From the NCBI GenBank assembly GCA_035315185.1, contig DATFYE010000063.1, positions 1-64,000 of the forward strand: a stretch of DNA of 64,000 nt, in the 5' to 3' direction. The DNA is from JADGQN01 sp035315185. Its GTDB lineage: Bacteria; Desulfobacterota; Syntrophorhabdia; Syntrophorhabdales; WCHB1-27. The notes under the pieces were generated by a model. That model saw only the letters and a list, made by a program, of their open reading frames with translations, searched no databases and was not told where the DNA came from. Positions 42,653 to 51,777 of the stretch are shown here, one piece after another; the first letter of the stretch is position 1; each line of letters starts with the position of its first letter. A program made the translations under genes and the position numbers.

Positions 42653-43720
42653 TCAGATTTGGAGCAAATCCTTGCGCAGATGCGTGAGCACCTCGCCACC
42701 ATTATCTGTTACGAGCACCATATCCTCCATGCGAATGCCACCTAACTCGGGTATATAGATGCCAGGCTCAATAGTAATCACCATATTCTCTTCGAGTAAG
42801 GCTTCTGCCTTGACTGTAATAGCCGGAGCCTCGTGCACTGCTATACCTACCCCATGGCCGGTGCCGTGGCGAAAGAACTCCCCGTAGCCATGTTCTTCAA
42901 CCACTCCGCGCACCAGGGTATCGAGATCAACCACCGGCAAGCCTGCCCTCACCGCTTTTATCCCGGTCTTTCTGGCCTCGTCCACCACGCCGAAAATGTC
43001 TCGCAGTTTCTGGTCTGCCTCGCCGAGGACGATTGTGCAGGTCTCATCGCTTGTGTAACCGCCGGCCTGACACCCAAAATCTATGATGACCGTCTCTCCC
43101 TCCTTAAGGGCTTTGTCCGTAGGCTTTGCATGAGGCAGAGCCGCCCTAGCACCCGAAGCCACAATCGTCTCAAACGAAGGACCATCCGCCCCGAGGCTTT
43201 TCATAAGGTAGTCCAGCTCAGTGGCTATCTGTTTCTCCGTTGTGCCTGGTGCTATTTTTGCCAACACGTGGGTGAACGCATCTGTAGCTAGCTGGATGGC
43301 CCGGCGGATAGCAAGGATTTCTTCAGGTTCTTTCTGTTTTCTTATTGCTTCAATCTCTGTTCCTGTGGCTACGAATTCCACATTCGGTGCCGTTTCGCAC
43401 CATGCTTGATAGGCCTGGTACGTTGTGTTGTAACTGTCAAAACCCAACCTTCTGATACCGTACCGTTCACAGAGATCCGCCAGGTGGTTTTCCTTTCCCC
43501 TGGTTTCAACAATGGTGATACCCTTTGTCACTTCTGCCGCGTAGGTGAGGTACCTGAAGTCCGTGAGAAGCACGATATCGCCTCTTGTCACGAGAAGGCT
43601 TCCTTCAGAGCCCCTGAACCCGGTCAAGTAGAAGATATTGTCCATACCTCTGATGATAATCGCGTCCACGTCCATCTTCTTCAGTACATGGAGGACGCGG
43701 TCAATTCGTTTCTCGTTCAT
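42653..43720 (-). CDS. pepP: Xaa-Pro aminopeptidase (M24B)
   Basis: A 355-residue two-metal aminopeptidase that cleaves X-Pro bonds. ATG 43720 (MNEKRIDRVLHVLKKM) is chosen over a longer frame overlapping the TPR gene. The metal ligands are visible: Asp in IDFGCQAGGYTSDETC near 227-242, His in RHGTGHGVGIAVHEAP near 297-312, Glu in ITIEPGIYIPE and Glu in IRMEDM. It is the usual upstream partner of efp. Confidence 0.92.
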   Translation of the reverse strand: MNEKRIDRVLHVLKKMDVDAIIIRGMDNIFYLTGFRGSEGSLLVTRGDIVLLTDFRYLTYAAEVTKGITIVETRGKENHLADLCERYGIRRLGFDSYNTTYQAYQAWCETAPNVEFVATGTEIEAIRKQKEPEEILAIRRAIQLATDAFTHVLAKIAPGTTEKQIATELDYLMKSLGADGPSFETIVASGARAALPHAKPTDKALKEGETVIIDFGCQAGGYTSDETCTIVLGEADQKLRDIFGVVDEARKTGIKAVRAGLPVVDLDTLVRGVVEEHGYGEFFRHGTGHGVGIAVHEAPAITVKAEALLEENMVITIEPGIYIPELGGIRMEDMVLVTDNGGEVLTHLRKDLLQI

Positions 43721-43937
43721 CTCTTTGCTCTTCCAGCCTCTTGAGTATTTGGGTGAGGAGCCGAAGCCGTTTCCGGTCCGGAGTATCCTGTTCGAGAAGG
43801 GACACTCTTCCCTTATACAGGGTGTTTGCCTTGTCTCTGGAAAGGAGCCTCTCGTAGACTTCCTTAGCCTTGTCGAGGTGACCTTGTCGGATGTAGATTT
43901 CCGCAAGGGTGGAGGTTAAGATTTTTAGTTTCTCCAT
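43701..43937 (-). CDS. Small TPR-like protein
   Basis: A 78-residue all-helical protein with one tetratricopeptide-like repeat (LAEIYIRQGHLDKAKEVYERLL at about 11-32) and a charged second helix pair. It overlaps the pepP start by 20 bp and is the first gene of the minus-strand run. Function unknown; one TPR suggests a protein-protein contact. Confidence 0.7.
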   Translation of the reverse strand: MEKLKILTSTLAEIYIRQGHLDKAKEVYERLLSRDKANTLYKGRVSLLEQDTPDRKRLRLLTQILKRLEEQRDERETN

Positions 43938-44027
43938 AGGTGATAGTTAACGGGTTTGGACCTCAAAAAAATGGTAGTAAACGCCAGCGGAGGCACCTTG
44001 CCGTGAAGTAGTATAGCACAAAAAATA

Positions 44028-44056
44028 TTGACTATATAGGGGACGCGGTATATAAA
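44028..44056 (+). promoter_or_regulatory. Promoter of the universal stress protein gene
   Basis: TTGACT (44028-44033) and TATAAA (44051-44056) are 17 bp apart, about 30 bp before the ATG. Confidence 0.65.
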
Positions 44057-44086
44057 AACCATACCGAAAGAAAAAAGGGGTGTACT

Positions 44087-44536
44087 ATGTTCCAGAAAAT
44101 TCTTGTTCCGCTGGATTTCTCAGAGTATACGGACGAGATTATGAACGTTGCTGCGCAAATAGCGCAAAAATTCGGTTCGACGATTCATCTGCTCCATGTG
44201 ATTCCGAATATGGACTACTTCACCCCCTATGAATCATTTCTGTCAGCGGGAAGCCTGATTAACATCCAGAGAGAGATCGAGCGTGAGGTGGGAAAGGACA
44301 TGGAGGCAGTGGCTAAAAAAATAAAGGATATTACTGTTACAAAGGCAATACACACCGGAATAGCCGTCCTGGAAATCGTAGATTACGTGCGGGCAGAAAA
44401 GATCGACCTCGTGGTGATGGGTACTCACGGCAGAGGCGGACTCGAACATATCCTGATCGGGAGTGTTGCTGAGAAGGTGGTGCGGAAATCGCCGTGTCCG
44501 GTTCTCACCATCCGACCTGCGGCAAAACAGTTGTAA
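44087..44536 (+). CDS. Universal stress protein (UspA family)
   Basis: A 149-residue soluble alpha/beta protein. The N-terminus FQKILVPLDFSEYTDEIM and the ATP-binding pattern VVMGTHGRGGLEHILIGSVAEKVV (G-2x-G-9x-G-S) near 111-134 place it in the ATP-binding UspA group. It stands alone on the plus strand with its own promoter. A long-armed hairpin follows it. Confidence 0.93.
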   Translation: MFQKILVPLDFSEYTDEIMNVAAQIAQKFGSTIHLLHVIPNMDYFTPYESFLSAGSLINIQREIEREVGKDMEAVAKKIKDITVTKAIHTGIAVLEIVDYVRAEKIDLVVMGTHGRGGLEHILIGSVAEKVVRKSPCPVLTIRPAAKQL

Positions 44537-44540
44537 GTAC

Positions 44541-44712
44541 AGGGTCAAGGGTCATGGGGCAAGGGTCACGAATGACCAAAGTACAAACGGCCGATTTGTG
44601 GCAGCTTTTCTGGCGCGAATAGAACTTAATCCAATAGCTATTGATTGCACGACCAAAGCAGATCAGAATCTTGATGCCCTACCTTGACCCATGCCCCGTG
44701 ACCCTTGACCCT
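44541..44712. repeat. Long-armed hairpin built of GGGTCA words
   Basis: The left arm 44541-44568 (AGGGTCAAGGGTCATGGGGC and onward) is complementary, with few mismatches, to 44682-44712 (ATGCCCCGTGACCCTTGACC within it). About 110 bp of AT-richer sequence lies between. It separates the convergent usp and Rrf2 genes. Architecture resembles 33930-34120 and 60099-60181, with different words. Confidence 0.75.
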
Positions 44713-44727
44713 CTGGCGGCCAAGCCG

Positions 44728-45195
44728 TCAGATATAATACATCAGATGTTTATCTATAACGCGCTCGATACCCTTTCGTTGAGCCTGTTTGCAAAGATCC
44801 TGCAGGGTGACTGAGTCGAAGTATTCCATGAGTCTCCCCGATGCCTCTTGCCAGACGTCTCTGGCCACACAATGTACAGCTCTATCGCAACTTTTCTTGG
44901 CAGTCTTGTCGTGGCTCAGACAGAACACGAGATCCAAGGTACCCTCGGTGGCCCTGATAATATCACCGATCTTTATTTCCTCAGGGGTCCGAGCGAGGTA
45001 ATACCCTCCTGACGGCCCCCTTATGCTTTTGACAATGCCAGCCCTTTTCAGCTTCTGGAAAATCTGCTCGATGTATCTCGGAGAAATGCCCTGCCTGGCG
45101 GAGATATCCTTAACCTGGGTAGAAAGACCCCCTGAATGATAGGCAATGTCGAAAAGAGCCCGTAAGCCATACCTGCTTTGAGTCGATATCTTCAT
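44728..45195 (-). CDS. Rrf2-family Fe-S transcriptional regulator (IscR-like)
   Basis: A 155-residue winged-helix regulator. The HTH covers about 20-65 (VKDISARQGISPRYIEQIF; GPSGGYYLARTPEEI). Three cysteines at 92, 103 and 109 (FCLSHD; KKSCDRAVHC) fit a [2Fe-2S] or [4Fe-4S] ligand set, though the spacing is wider than IscR's 92/98/104. No isc or suf genes adjoin. Its own promoter and operator overlap the start codon, so it is probably autoregulated. It lies upstream of nothing on its strand except the intergenic hairpin. Confidence 0.9.
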   Translation of the reverse strand: MKISTQSRYGLRALFDIAYHSGGLSTQVKDISARQGISPRYIEQIFQKLKRAGIVKSIRGPSGGYYLARTPEEIKIGDIIRATEGTLDLVFCLSHDKTAKKSCDRAVHCVARDVWQEASGRLMEYFDSVTLQDLCKQAQRKGIERVIDKHLMYYI

Positions 45196-45219
45196 GGTGC
45201 AATAGAATACATTGCACCA
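45195..45219. promoter_or_regulatory. Operator of the Rrf2 gene
   Basis: TGGTGCAAT (45195-45203) and ATTGCACCA (45211-45219) form a perfect 9-bp inverted repeat with a 7-bp spacer. It covers the -10 box and touches the start codon. It is a natural binding site for the homodimeric regulator. Confidence 0.75.
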
Positions 45220-45232
45220 CTATTTCTGTCAA
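45204..45232 (-). promoter_or_regulatory. Promoter of the Rrf2 gene
   Basis: On the minus strand TTGACA (45232-45227), a 17-bp spacer and TATTCT (45209-45204). The predicted transcription start near 45197 is within a few bases of the ATG at 45195, so the mRNA would be essentially leaderless. Confidence 0.65.
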
Positions 45233-45247
45233 GAATAGAGGACGTAC

Positions 45248-46579
45248 TTATCCCGCTTGAGCAAGATACTCAGCGAGCTCCCGAACATTTCTCGTGTGTA
45301 AGAGCTCGATCCCAGTCGATTTGTCCAGACCTCTGGGGCAAAGCACTTTCTTGATCTTGAGCCTCTCACACTCTCTCACTCGCAGCTCCATATTCACTAC
45401 CCTTCTCACTTCTCCCGTCAGGCCGACCTCTCCGAAAAATGCAGCATCCTGCCAGCTCAGGTTCTTATAGCTTGAAAGAATGGCTGCTGCGACTGCCAGG
45501 TCGATGCCGGGCTCGTTTACCTTTATCCCGCCCGTTACGTTCACATACACGTCTCGATCGGAGAACGGGAGACCGAGGGTTTTTTCCATCACCGCTACGA
45601 GGATGAATAACCTGTTTACATCGTAGCCGACTGAGAGTTTTTTTGGGATAGGGAAGACTGTTTTTGGGGTCAGGGCTTGAACTTCGATAAGTAAGGGCCT
45701 TGAGCCGGTGATGTAAGGAAAAAGAGTCGTGCCCGAGCTTGCTCCTTCCCTTTCTGACATGAAGAAGAGGGAAGGCTCAGCGCTTACCAAGCCCTCTCGA
45801 GTCATCTGGAAAAGACCTATCTCGTCAACCGGGCCGTACCTGTTCTTTATCGCGCGGAGCATTCTGTAAGGGAGCATTTTATCACCCTCGAAGTAAAGGA
45901 CAGTATCGACCATGTGCTCAAGTATCTTGGGGCCTGCGATCGCTCCCTCTTTGGTGACATGACCCACAAAGATGTGGGTTGCCTCCCTGCTCTTCAATTC
46001 TCTGATAAGCCTGGAAGAGACGTCCCGTATCTGGCTCATGCTCCCCGGCAGGAATGGCAGCTTTGCATTGTAAATAGACTGGATCGAGTCGATGATAACG
46101 AGAGCGTATGCCTTTTCCTGGACCGCATCCATAATATCGCCGAGGCTGCTTGTAACCAGTATTGAAAAGGGTCCGGAGAGGCCCAGCCTTTTTTTTCTAC
46201 CCGCCAGTTGCCTGAGTGACTCCTCGCCTGACACGTAGAGCACTTCAAAACCCTTCTCGACCATACGCGCGGCGATCTCGAAACACAAGGTGGTCTTTCC
46301 GATTCCGGGGTCACCGCCGAGCAGTATGGATGAGCCTTTGGTAAGGCCGCCTCCCAAAACCCGATCCATTTCTTCCATTTCCAGAAGCAAACGTTCCTCT
46401 TCGACTTCCTCATCGCGGATGGTAACGGCGAACTTCCTGTCTTGCCTTTTTTCACCTTCCTGCTCCAGCTTTATTTCCCTGATTGTGTCCCAGGCGGCGC
46501 ACCTCGGACATTTTCCCATCCACTTGAATGTCTCGTAGCCGCACGCCTCGCAAATGAAGGTCTGTTTGATCTTAGCCAT
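45248..46579 (-). CDS. radA: DNA repair protein RadA
   Basis: A 443-residue RecA-like branch-migration helicase used in recombinational repair. The N-terminal zinc finger is CEACGYETFKWMGKCPRC at about 10-27. Walker A GGDPGIGKTTL is near 87-97, and the RadA-specific motif appears as KNRYGPVDE (usually KNRFG) near 253-261. The C-terminal Lon-like domain starts around 285. It overlaps the downstream part of the TIM-barrel gene by 8 bp. Confidence 0.96.
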   Translation of the reverse strand: MAKIKQTFICEACGYETFKWMGKCPRCAAWDTIREIKLEQEGEKRQDRKFAVTIRDEEVEEERLLLEMEEMDRVLGGGLTKGSSILLGGDPGIGKTTLCFEIAARMVEKGFEVLYVSGEESLRQLAGRKKRLGLSGPFSILVTSSLGDIMDAVQEKAYALVIIDSIQSIYNAKLPFLPGSMSQIRDVSSRLIRELKSREATHIFVGHVTKEGAIAGPKILEHMVDTVLYFEGDKMLPYRMLRAIKNRYGPVDEIGLFQMTREGLVSAEPSLFFMSEREGASSGTTLFPYITGSRPLLIEVQALTPKTVFPIPKKLSVGYDVNRLFILVAVMEKTLGLPFSDRDVYVNVTGGIKVNEPGIDLAVAAAILSSYKNLSWQDAAFFGEVGLTGEVRRVVNMELRVRECERLKIKKVLCPRGLDKSTGIELLHTRNVRELAEYLAQAG

Positions 46580-47372
46580 ATTCCTCCTCGCCCAGGTGCA
46601 TCTTCATGAATGAGGCAGCGTACCGCATGGTCCTGGCCAGCCATTCTTTAGTGACCGGGAATTCCCTGGGTGCGACCTCCAGCGTGACCATTTCATCGTA
46701 CCCGACCCTCCGCATGGTGTTGAGAAGCTGCGCGATCGGTAATGCTCCGGTTCCGAGGAACAGGTGGCTCTCTGCGGCCGTCGCATCGCTCAGGTGAACG
46801 TTTTTGAGCCGTGCTGTTTTGTGAAAGCTAAGAAACGATACTACAGCGTCGCGGTCGAAGGTCGCAACGTGGGTTGTGTCAAACGTAAAGTAGAGGTTTC
46901 TTTTGATGCCGAACTCCAGGAGGTCCTTGTAATCGTTCAGTAGATAAGGGGCCAGCTTCAGCCGCTTTCCGATGAGGGGCATGTTTTCTATGGCCAACAG
47001 CACATTCTCACAGTTAAGCTCTTTTTGAAAATCGTGTATCTTTCTGAACCATCGGTAGAACCTTATTTCGTGATGAAACCATGAAGGCGGATGAAAGTTG
47101 ACGAGACCTATTCCAAGCTCTCTGGCTGTCCGGACGCTACGGGTCAAGGCTTCCACATGGGCTCCCCACGTCGCCAGCCTGGTATAAGGCGCATGCATAG
47201 AATAAGCTGGCAGGATGTCCAAAGCTTCCACGAGAGTGTCCATGAAGCGAGGTTCATCGAGCGACCTGTTTATGACAAGATCGCAGCCATCAAAGCCTGC
47301 CTCCTTGGCGAGCCGAAAGACCTCTTTAAGAGGATACTGGTAAAGAGTTCCGCTCGAGAAAAGAATCTTCAT
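46572..47372 (-). CDS. Sugar phosphate isomerase/epimerase-like TIM-barrel protein
   Basis: A 266-residue AP-endonuclease-2-type TIM barrel. Candidate metal residues lie in NFHPPSWFHHE, LLAIENMPLIG (Glu), FTFDTTHVATF (Asp/His) and VHLSDAT, matching the EndoIV/xylose-isomerase-like fold. It may be an endonuclease IV relative, which would fit its place between radA and a peptidase, or a sugar isomerase. It is joined to both neighbours by overlaps. Confidence 0.78.
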   Translation of the reverse strand: MKILFSSGTLYQYPLKEVFRLAKEAGFDGCDLVINRSLDEPRFMDTLVEALDILPAYSMHAPYTRLATWGAHVEALTRSVRTARELGIGLVNFHPPSWFHHEIRFYRWFRKIHDFQKELNCENVLLAIENMPLIGKRLKLAPYLLNDYKDLLEFGIKRNLYFTFDTTHVATFDRDAVVSFLSFHKTARLKNVHLSDATAAESHLFLGTGALPIAQLLNTMRRVGYDEMVTLEVAPREFPVTKEWLARTMRYAASFMKMHLGEEEYG

Positions 47373-48553
47373 ACAATGGTGATCTGTTCATCTCTGTTCG
47401 TCAGTATCCGGTAGCCGGCAGGTTCCAGAAGCACGGTGTTCTCAATGCCGCACGCACCTTTTTTGGGAAAGACCATTTTTGGCTCAATCGCGAAGGTCAT
47501 ACCAGGTTCCAGGGGATAGTCATGGGTCTTTGCAATGAAGGGAAGCTCAGCAAGTTCCAAGCCGATGCCGTGCGCAAGAAAGTTTACCTTGTGAAGGCCG
47601 TAGCCGAGATAGTTCTCACCGAATCCCGCATCTTCCGCAAGCTGCTTTGAATACTTGAACAGGTCTGCTGTGCGCATGCCCTCCAGAGCCCTGTCCAGGA
47701 CCCTGTACTGGATATCCCGGCAGACATTGTAGGCCTTCACAAAGGGCTCCGGCATATGACCGATGGCGTACATTCGTGTCTGGTCCACGTGGTAACCGTG
47801 GTAACAGATGCCGAAGTCAACGAGGATAGGCTCGCCCCGCTTCATCTTCTTCATACTTGCTCCCACAGGAAAAGCAGGAGAGAGACCCAGCCCTCCCATG
47901 GGAGAGTCGGACTGGCTCACAATGCTGCCCGTACGGCCGCTGAGGATGTGCCACGTATACGCCTCGTAGTTGAGCGACCTGACCCTGAGTAGTCCTTCGT
48001 GGCCGAGGGCCTTCGCAAGATTCTCCAGCATCCCTCCCAGCTCTATTTCGCGCAAGCCTTCCCTGAGGAAGTTTGGTACTGCATCATAGACCTGGTTACT
48101 AATGGCAGATGCACGCTCCAGGATGCTGATCTCGAAAGGTGATTTGTACTGTCGCAAGTGCTGAGTCAGCGGGGAGACATCGACGATTGTTACGTCGCCG
48201 AGGATCTCCCTGAACTTCATGGCCATTGCATACGGAATCACGTCGAGCTGCATCCCCACCCGTTTCAGGGGACCAAGGAAGGGCTTGATATCTTTGAAGG
48301 TCTTGATAGGAACGATCTCCTCTAAGGGAGACTCGCGTCGAGCCCTCTGCAACTCGCGTCGCACAAAGAGGATTGGTTTTCCCTCGGGGCGCACGTAGAG
48401 AAAGGCATCCTGCATTGTCCCCGATAGGTAGAAATAGTCAATCTTGTAATGGAAAAAGGCCCCGTCGAGCGAGGCCTTTTCCACCAGAGGTTTCAGCCGC
48501 TCCAGCCTCGACTGGATCTCGGCTTTGGGCGTGTGGCGTATCCGGTGCTTCAT
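47369..48553 (-). CDS. M24-family Xaa-Pro peptidase-like protein
   Basis: A 394-residue protein with a creatinase-like N-domain and a pita-bread catalytic domain. Ligands are in VDFGICYHGYHVDQTRMY (two Asp), AHGIGLELAELPFI (His), MTFAIEPKMVFP (Glu) and CGIENTVLLE (Glu). It is a second M24 enzyme beside PepP at 42653-43720, with no close sequence match to it. Start ATG 48553 is the first gene of the M24-TIM-radA run. Confidence 0.88.
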   Translation of the reverse strand: MKHRIRHTPKAEIQSRLERLKPLVEKASLDGAFFHYKIDYFYLSGTMQDAFLYVRPEGKPILFVRRELQRARRESPLEEIVPIKTFKDIKPFLGPLKRVGMQLDVIPYAMAMKFREILGDVTIVDVSPLTQHLRQYKSPFEISILERASAISNQVYDAVPNFLREGLREIELGGMLENLAKALGHEGLLRVRSLNYEAYTWHILSGRTGSIVSQSDSPMGGLGLSPAFPVGASMKKMKRGEPILVDFGICYHGYHVDQTRMYAIGHMPEPFVKAYNVCRDIQYRVLDRALEGMRTADLFKYSKQLAEDAGFGENYLGYGLHKVNFLAHGIGLELAELPFIAKTHDYPLEPGMTFAIEPKMVFPKKGACGIENTVLLEPAGYRILTNRDEQITIV

Positions 48554-48569
48554 CCTGCCTTATTTGTCC

Positions 48570-49340
48570 TTACTTGTCCTTCCAGACCGCTTTCCTTTTC
48601 TGCATGAAAGCGGTTATACCTTCTTTGGCATCCTCTGCCTTCATGCATCCCTCGAGGTAGAGTACTTCTGCGGAACGGAGGCTATCGGGGAAATTGACAC
48701 CGAGGCTCGCTCTGATGGCACGCTTGCTCCAGATCAGTATCGGCCGGCTCTTGTTGAGTATGTCGGCAAGAAATTTGTCCACATCCTCTCTGAAGGTCGC
48801 TACGGGAAAGACCGCGTTGACCAGCCCTATTTCCTTGGCCTCCTGTGCGCCGATCATCTTCCCGGTAAAGAGCAGCTCGTAAGTCTTCTTGAGACCGACG
48901 ATCTTGTTGAACCAGGCAGCGGCGACCGGTGGAAAGACCCCGACGGCGATCTCCGGCTGGCCGAGCCGCGATCTGTCTGAGGCCAGCACGATGTCACAGA
49001 AACTTGTGAGCTCACAGCCACCGCCCAACGAGACGCCGTTTACCAGCCCGACGATAGGGATATCGATCTCATACATGAGCCTGAACATTTGATGGAAAGT
49101 CTTGATCATCTCTTCCACCTTGTCTTCGGTGTGATCCGCTACGTCGACGCCGCTGGAAAAGGCTTTCTCTCCTGCGTGGTCAAAGACGAGGAGCTTAACG
49201 GTCTGATCCTTTCCCACGTCAACGAGCGCCTCGTTGATCTCCTTCAGCATGGGGATCGTGATCCAGTTAAGCGGTGGTACGTTAAGTGTGATACGGGCAA
49301 CTTTCTCTTTCTTTTCGTAATTGATCAGTTGGTAAGCCAT
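48570..49340 (-). CDS. Enoyl-CoA hydratase/isomerase family, cyclohexadienoyl-CoA hydratase-like
   Basis: A 256-residue crotonase-fold enzyme. The oxyanion-hole segments are GEKAFSSGVDVADHTED near 53-69 and VNGVSLGGGCELTSFCDIV near 99-117. The motif VDVADHTED with GQPEIAVGVFPPVAA resembles the cyclohexa-1,5-diene-1-carbonyl-CoA hydratase group of anaerobic benzoyl-CoA degraders, but other crotonases are possible. A 3-hydroxyacyl-CoA dehydrogenase lies nearby at 52068. A hairpin repeat is 20 bp upstream of the ATG. Confidence 0.85.
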   Translation of the reverse strand: MAYQLINYEKKEKVARITLNVPPLNWITIPMLKEINEALVDVGKDQTVKLLVFDHAGEKAFSSGVDVADHTEDKVEEMIKTFHQMFRLMYEIDIPIVGLVNGVSLGGGCELTSFCDIVLASDRSRLGQPEIAVGVFPPVAAAWFNKIVGLKKTYELLFTGKMIGAQEAKEIGLVNAVFPVATFREDVDKFLADILNKSRPILIWSKRAIRASLGVNFPDSLRSAEVLYLEGCMKAEDAKEGITAFMQKRKAVWKDK

Positions 49341-49360
49341 ATCATCCCTCCTTTAAGTTA

Positions 49361-49484
49361 TACCGATTCGCCTTCAAGTGTATACCTTCGTTGTCGCTGC
49401 GTCGCTCTCCTCGACGTACTTCTGAGTACGCCTGCGTCGGCTCCTCGCTGTCGCCTCGGTCTCCAACCTGAATGCAAATCGGTA
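49361..49484 (+). repeat. Covarying-arm hairpin repeat, copy B
   Basis: 124 bp with arms TACCGATTCGCCTTCAAG (49361-49378) and, reverse-complemented, TACCGATTTGCATTCAGG. The core carries TGCGTCG...CTCCTCG twice around GTAC...GTAC. It is the only copy not abutting a stop codon; it lies upstream of the hydratase gene. Between 49485 and 49670 no further feature is seen. Confidence 0.87.
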
Positions 49485-49670
49485 TTAGAGGCTATCAGCT
49501 TTTCAGCGACCAATAGGCGTGTTACTCTCATTTACCACATTTTCTCTCGCAAAGCTACAACAGCGTTGCATCGGGCTGAAGCCTTCCGTGAGGAAGTTTT
49601 GCTGTTTACTTGGTGAAGGTCGACAGTTCCTTGCCGGCTGCAGCGATAGGTTTATGTTCGTGGTGATGTG

Positions 49671-49700
49671 ACAGGCCGGGGCCGCGAGGCCCCAGCCTGT
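49671..49700 (-). terminator. GC-rich hairpin after the molybdopterin oxidoreductase gene
   Basis: ACAGGCCGGGGCC (49671-49683) pairs with GGCCCCAGCCTGT (49688-49700), one non-Watson-Crick pair, 16 bp past the stop of the minus-strand gene. No T-run. Confidence 0.6.
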
Positions 49701-49716
49701 TCTGTTATAGAGGATG

Positions 49717-51777
49717 TTAGGCTGCTTTCGCTATCCTGCAGAGTAAGGCCTTCATTTCCGTATAGCCTGTCACGGGGTCGCGCGGTTCGAGTTCGGTCAA
49801 CATGTTTGCATTTGCCTTTGCCCACCCGTGGGGGATGCTCAATACGCCGCGAACCAGCGCCTCCGTAGTCTTCGCCTTCATGGCAATCTTACCCTTCGTG
49901 GTCTCTATACTCATCATATCACCGTCGGCAACGCCGTACTTGGCCGCTGTCTCCGGATGAATCTCCGCGAGAGGCTCAGGCGCGGTGTTTTCCACATAGG
50001 GTACGCCCCTCATCTGAGTATGGGTATACTCGGGAATCCTTGCACCGGTCGTGAGAATCACCGGGTACTTCTTGTAAATTTCCGGCGAGCTTATCGGGCT
50101 CTTGCTCGGCTCCACAGGCCGCGGCAAGGGGTCGTAACCGTTCTCAGCCAATGTCTGAGAATAGAGCTCTATTTTGCCGGAAGGTGTGTAGTATCGTTTT
50201 GGATGCTCATATTTGAGCTCGGCATAATAGGCCCCTTCCGGATGGTCCTTGGTCAACTGCTCCCTGTTCAAACCGCTCGGCTTCAGGAAGAAGTCTATGA
50301 TCTCCTCTTCGGTACTCCAGGGGAAGAATTGCCCGTAACCCATCCTCCTGCCTATCTCTGTCCAGATTTTCCAGTCGGGCCAGCTCTCGCCGATCGGCTC
50401 TATCACCTTCTTACGGACCATTGCGTAGGGGATGCAGTTTGTCACGCCGTACACATAGCCGACGCCGCCCTTCTCAAGGAACGAGCAGGCGGGCAGCACG
50501 ATATCGGCAAGCTCAGCAGTTTCGGTCATAAACAACTCTGATACGACAACAAAATCGAGGGCCCTAATGGCCTCTTTGATGCGCTCTGAATCGGGCAGAG
50601 TAACCGCAGGATTGCCGCCGGTGCAGATCAGGCCCTTGATCGGATATGGTTTGCCTTTCAATACTGCGTCGGCAAAGAGCATCTGCTGACCGTAAGGGGA
50701 TGTCCTGCCCCAGAACCGGCGGAAAAGCGGATGCTCATCGGTGCCGATAGGATCGCTGATCTCGGTAACCCTCATGTCTCCGAGGCGGATAAAGGGGATA
50801 TTCACCCATCCGCCGGGGATGTCCATATTGCCTGTTATGGCCTGCATGATGGCCTGCACACGGTTGCCCTGGAATCCGTTTACGTGCTGGTCTATCGAGC
50901 ATGTGCCGGGGACGATCGAAGCCGGTTTGACCGTGCCAAACAGACGGGCTATTCTCCTTATGTCCTCGGCGGACACCCACGTGATCTCAGACATCTTCTC
51001 GGGTGTGTACTGCTTGACATGCTCCGCCAGCTTGTCGAAACCGATGCAGTTCTTCTCGACAAACTCCTTGTCATAAAGGTTCTCTCCTATGATCACGTTG
51101 AGCATGCCGAGGCAGAGGGCAGTATCTGTGCCCGGTCTGATCTGGATATGAATGCCCCTCTCCGCCATGGGGATCTTTTTCGGATCAACGATTATGACGT
51201 GCTTAAGCGTTCCGGCGTCCATGGCCTTATACATTTTGCGGCCCACGGTGATCCTTGAGTTGTCCATGTTCTGGCCGAAGATGATGGCGCACTTGGCATT
51301 CCAGGGCTCCTCTATCGGGTACCCTCCGAACGTCATCTGGCGCGCCATGATGCGTGAGCGGAAACAGTTGCCTTCCACGGACAAGAGGTTAGGAGTCCCG
51401 TAGACTCCCCGAAACCTCTGTGCGTACGCTGCCAGTTCGATATTTTCCGTTCCCAGCGAGCCGGTATAGACAGCGAGCGCCTTGGCGCCGTATTTATCCT
51501 TTATCTCCTGAAATTTTTGAGCTATCGTGTCCAGCGCAGTATCCCAGGATATGCGTTCCCACCCGCCGTCGGTCTTTTTCCGCATCGGGTAGGTAAGCCT
51601 GTCCTTTGAATATACCCACTGGGGCAGGGCCGCGCCCCTGGGGCACAATTCCCCTAAGCTGATGGGGTGCTCTTTCATACCCTCCACTTTTACGAGCTTA
51701 CCGTCCTCAACATATGCGTTTATGCCGCAACTGTTGATACACATTATGCAATCGGATTTAATTATTTGTTGAGCCAT
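49717..51777 (-). CDS. Molybdopterin (Mo/W) oxidoreductase, formate dehydrogenase/reductase-like
   Basis: A 686-residue protein of the DMSO-reductase family with bis-MGD and one [4Fe-4S] cluster. Cluster Cys are at 10, 13, 17 and 45 (CIMCINSC and ELCPRG). The candidate metal ligand is C138 in VEGNCFRSR. Pterin-binding segments are CAIIFGQNMDNSR, LICTGGNPAVTLPDS and, C-terminal, VILTTGARIPEYTHTQ. No Tat signal is present, so it should be cytoplasmic. It is close to acetylene-hydratase and thiosulfate-reductase-like enzymes. The nearby fdhD suggests a sulfurated cofactor. Confidence 0.85.
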   Translation of the reverse strand: MAQQIIKSDCIMCINSCGINAYVEDGKLVKVEGMKEHPISLGELCPRGAALPQWVYSKDRLTYPMRKKTDGGWERISWDTALDTIAQKFQEIKDKYGAKALAVYTGSLGTENIELAAYAQRFRGVYGTPNLLSVEGNCFRSRIMARQMTFGGYPIEEPWNAKCAIIFGQNMDNSRITVGRKMYKAMDAGTLKHVIIVDPKKIPMAERGIHIQIRPGTDTALCLGMLNVIIGENLYDKEFVEKNCIGFDKLAEHVKQYTPEKMSEITWVSAEDIRRIARLFGTVKPASIVPGTCSIDQHVNGFQGNRVQAIMQAITGNMDIPGGWVNIPFIRLGDMRVTEISDPIGTDEHPLFRRFWGRTSPYGQQMLFADAVLKGKPYPIKGLICTGGNPAVTLPDSERIKEAIRALDFVVVSELFMTETAELADIVLPACSFLEKGGVGYVYGVTNCIPYAMVRKKVIEPIGESWPDWKIWTEIGRRMGYGQFFPWSTEEEIIDFFLKPSGLNREQLTKDHPEGAYYAELKYEHPKRYYTPSGKIELYSQTLAENGYDPLPRPVEPSKSPISSPEIYKKYPVILTTGARIPEYTHTQMRGVPYVENTAPEPLAEIHPETAAKYGVADGDMMSIETTKGKIAMKAKTTEALVRGVLSIPHGWAKANANMLTELEPRDPVTGYTEMKALLCRIAKAA

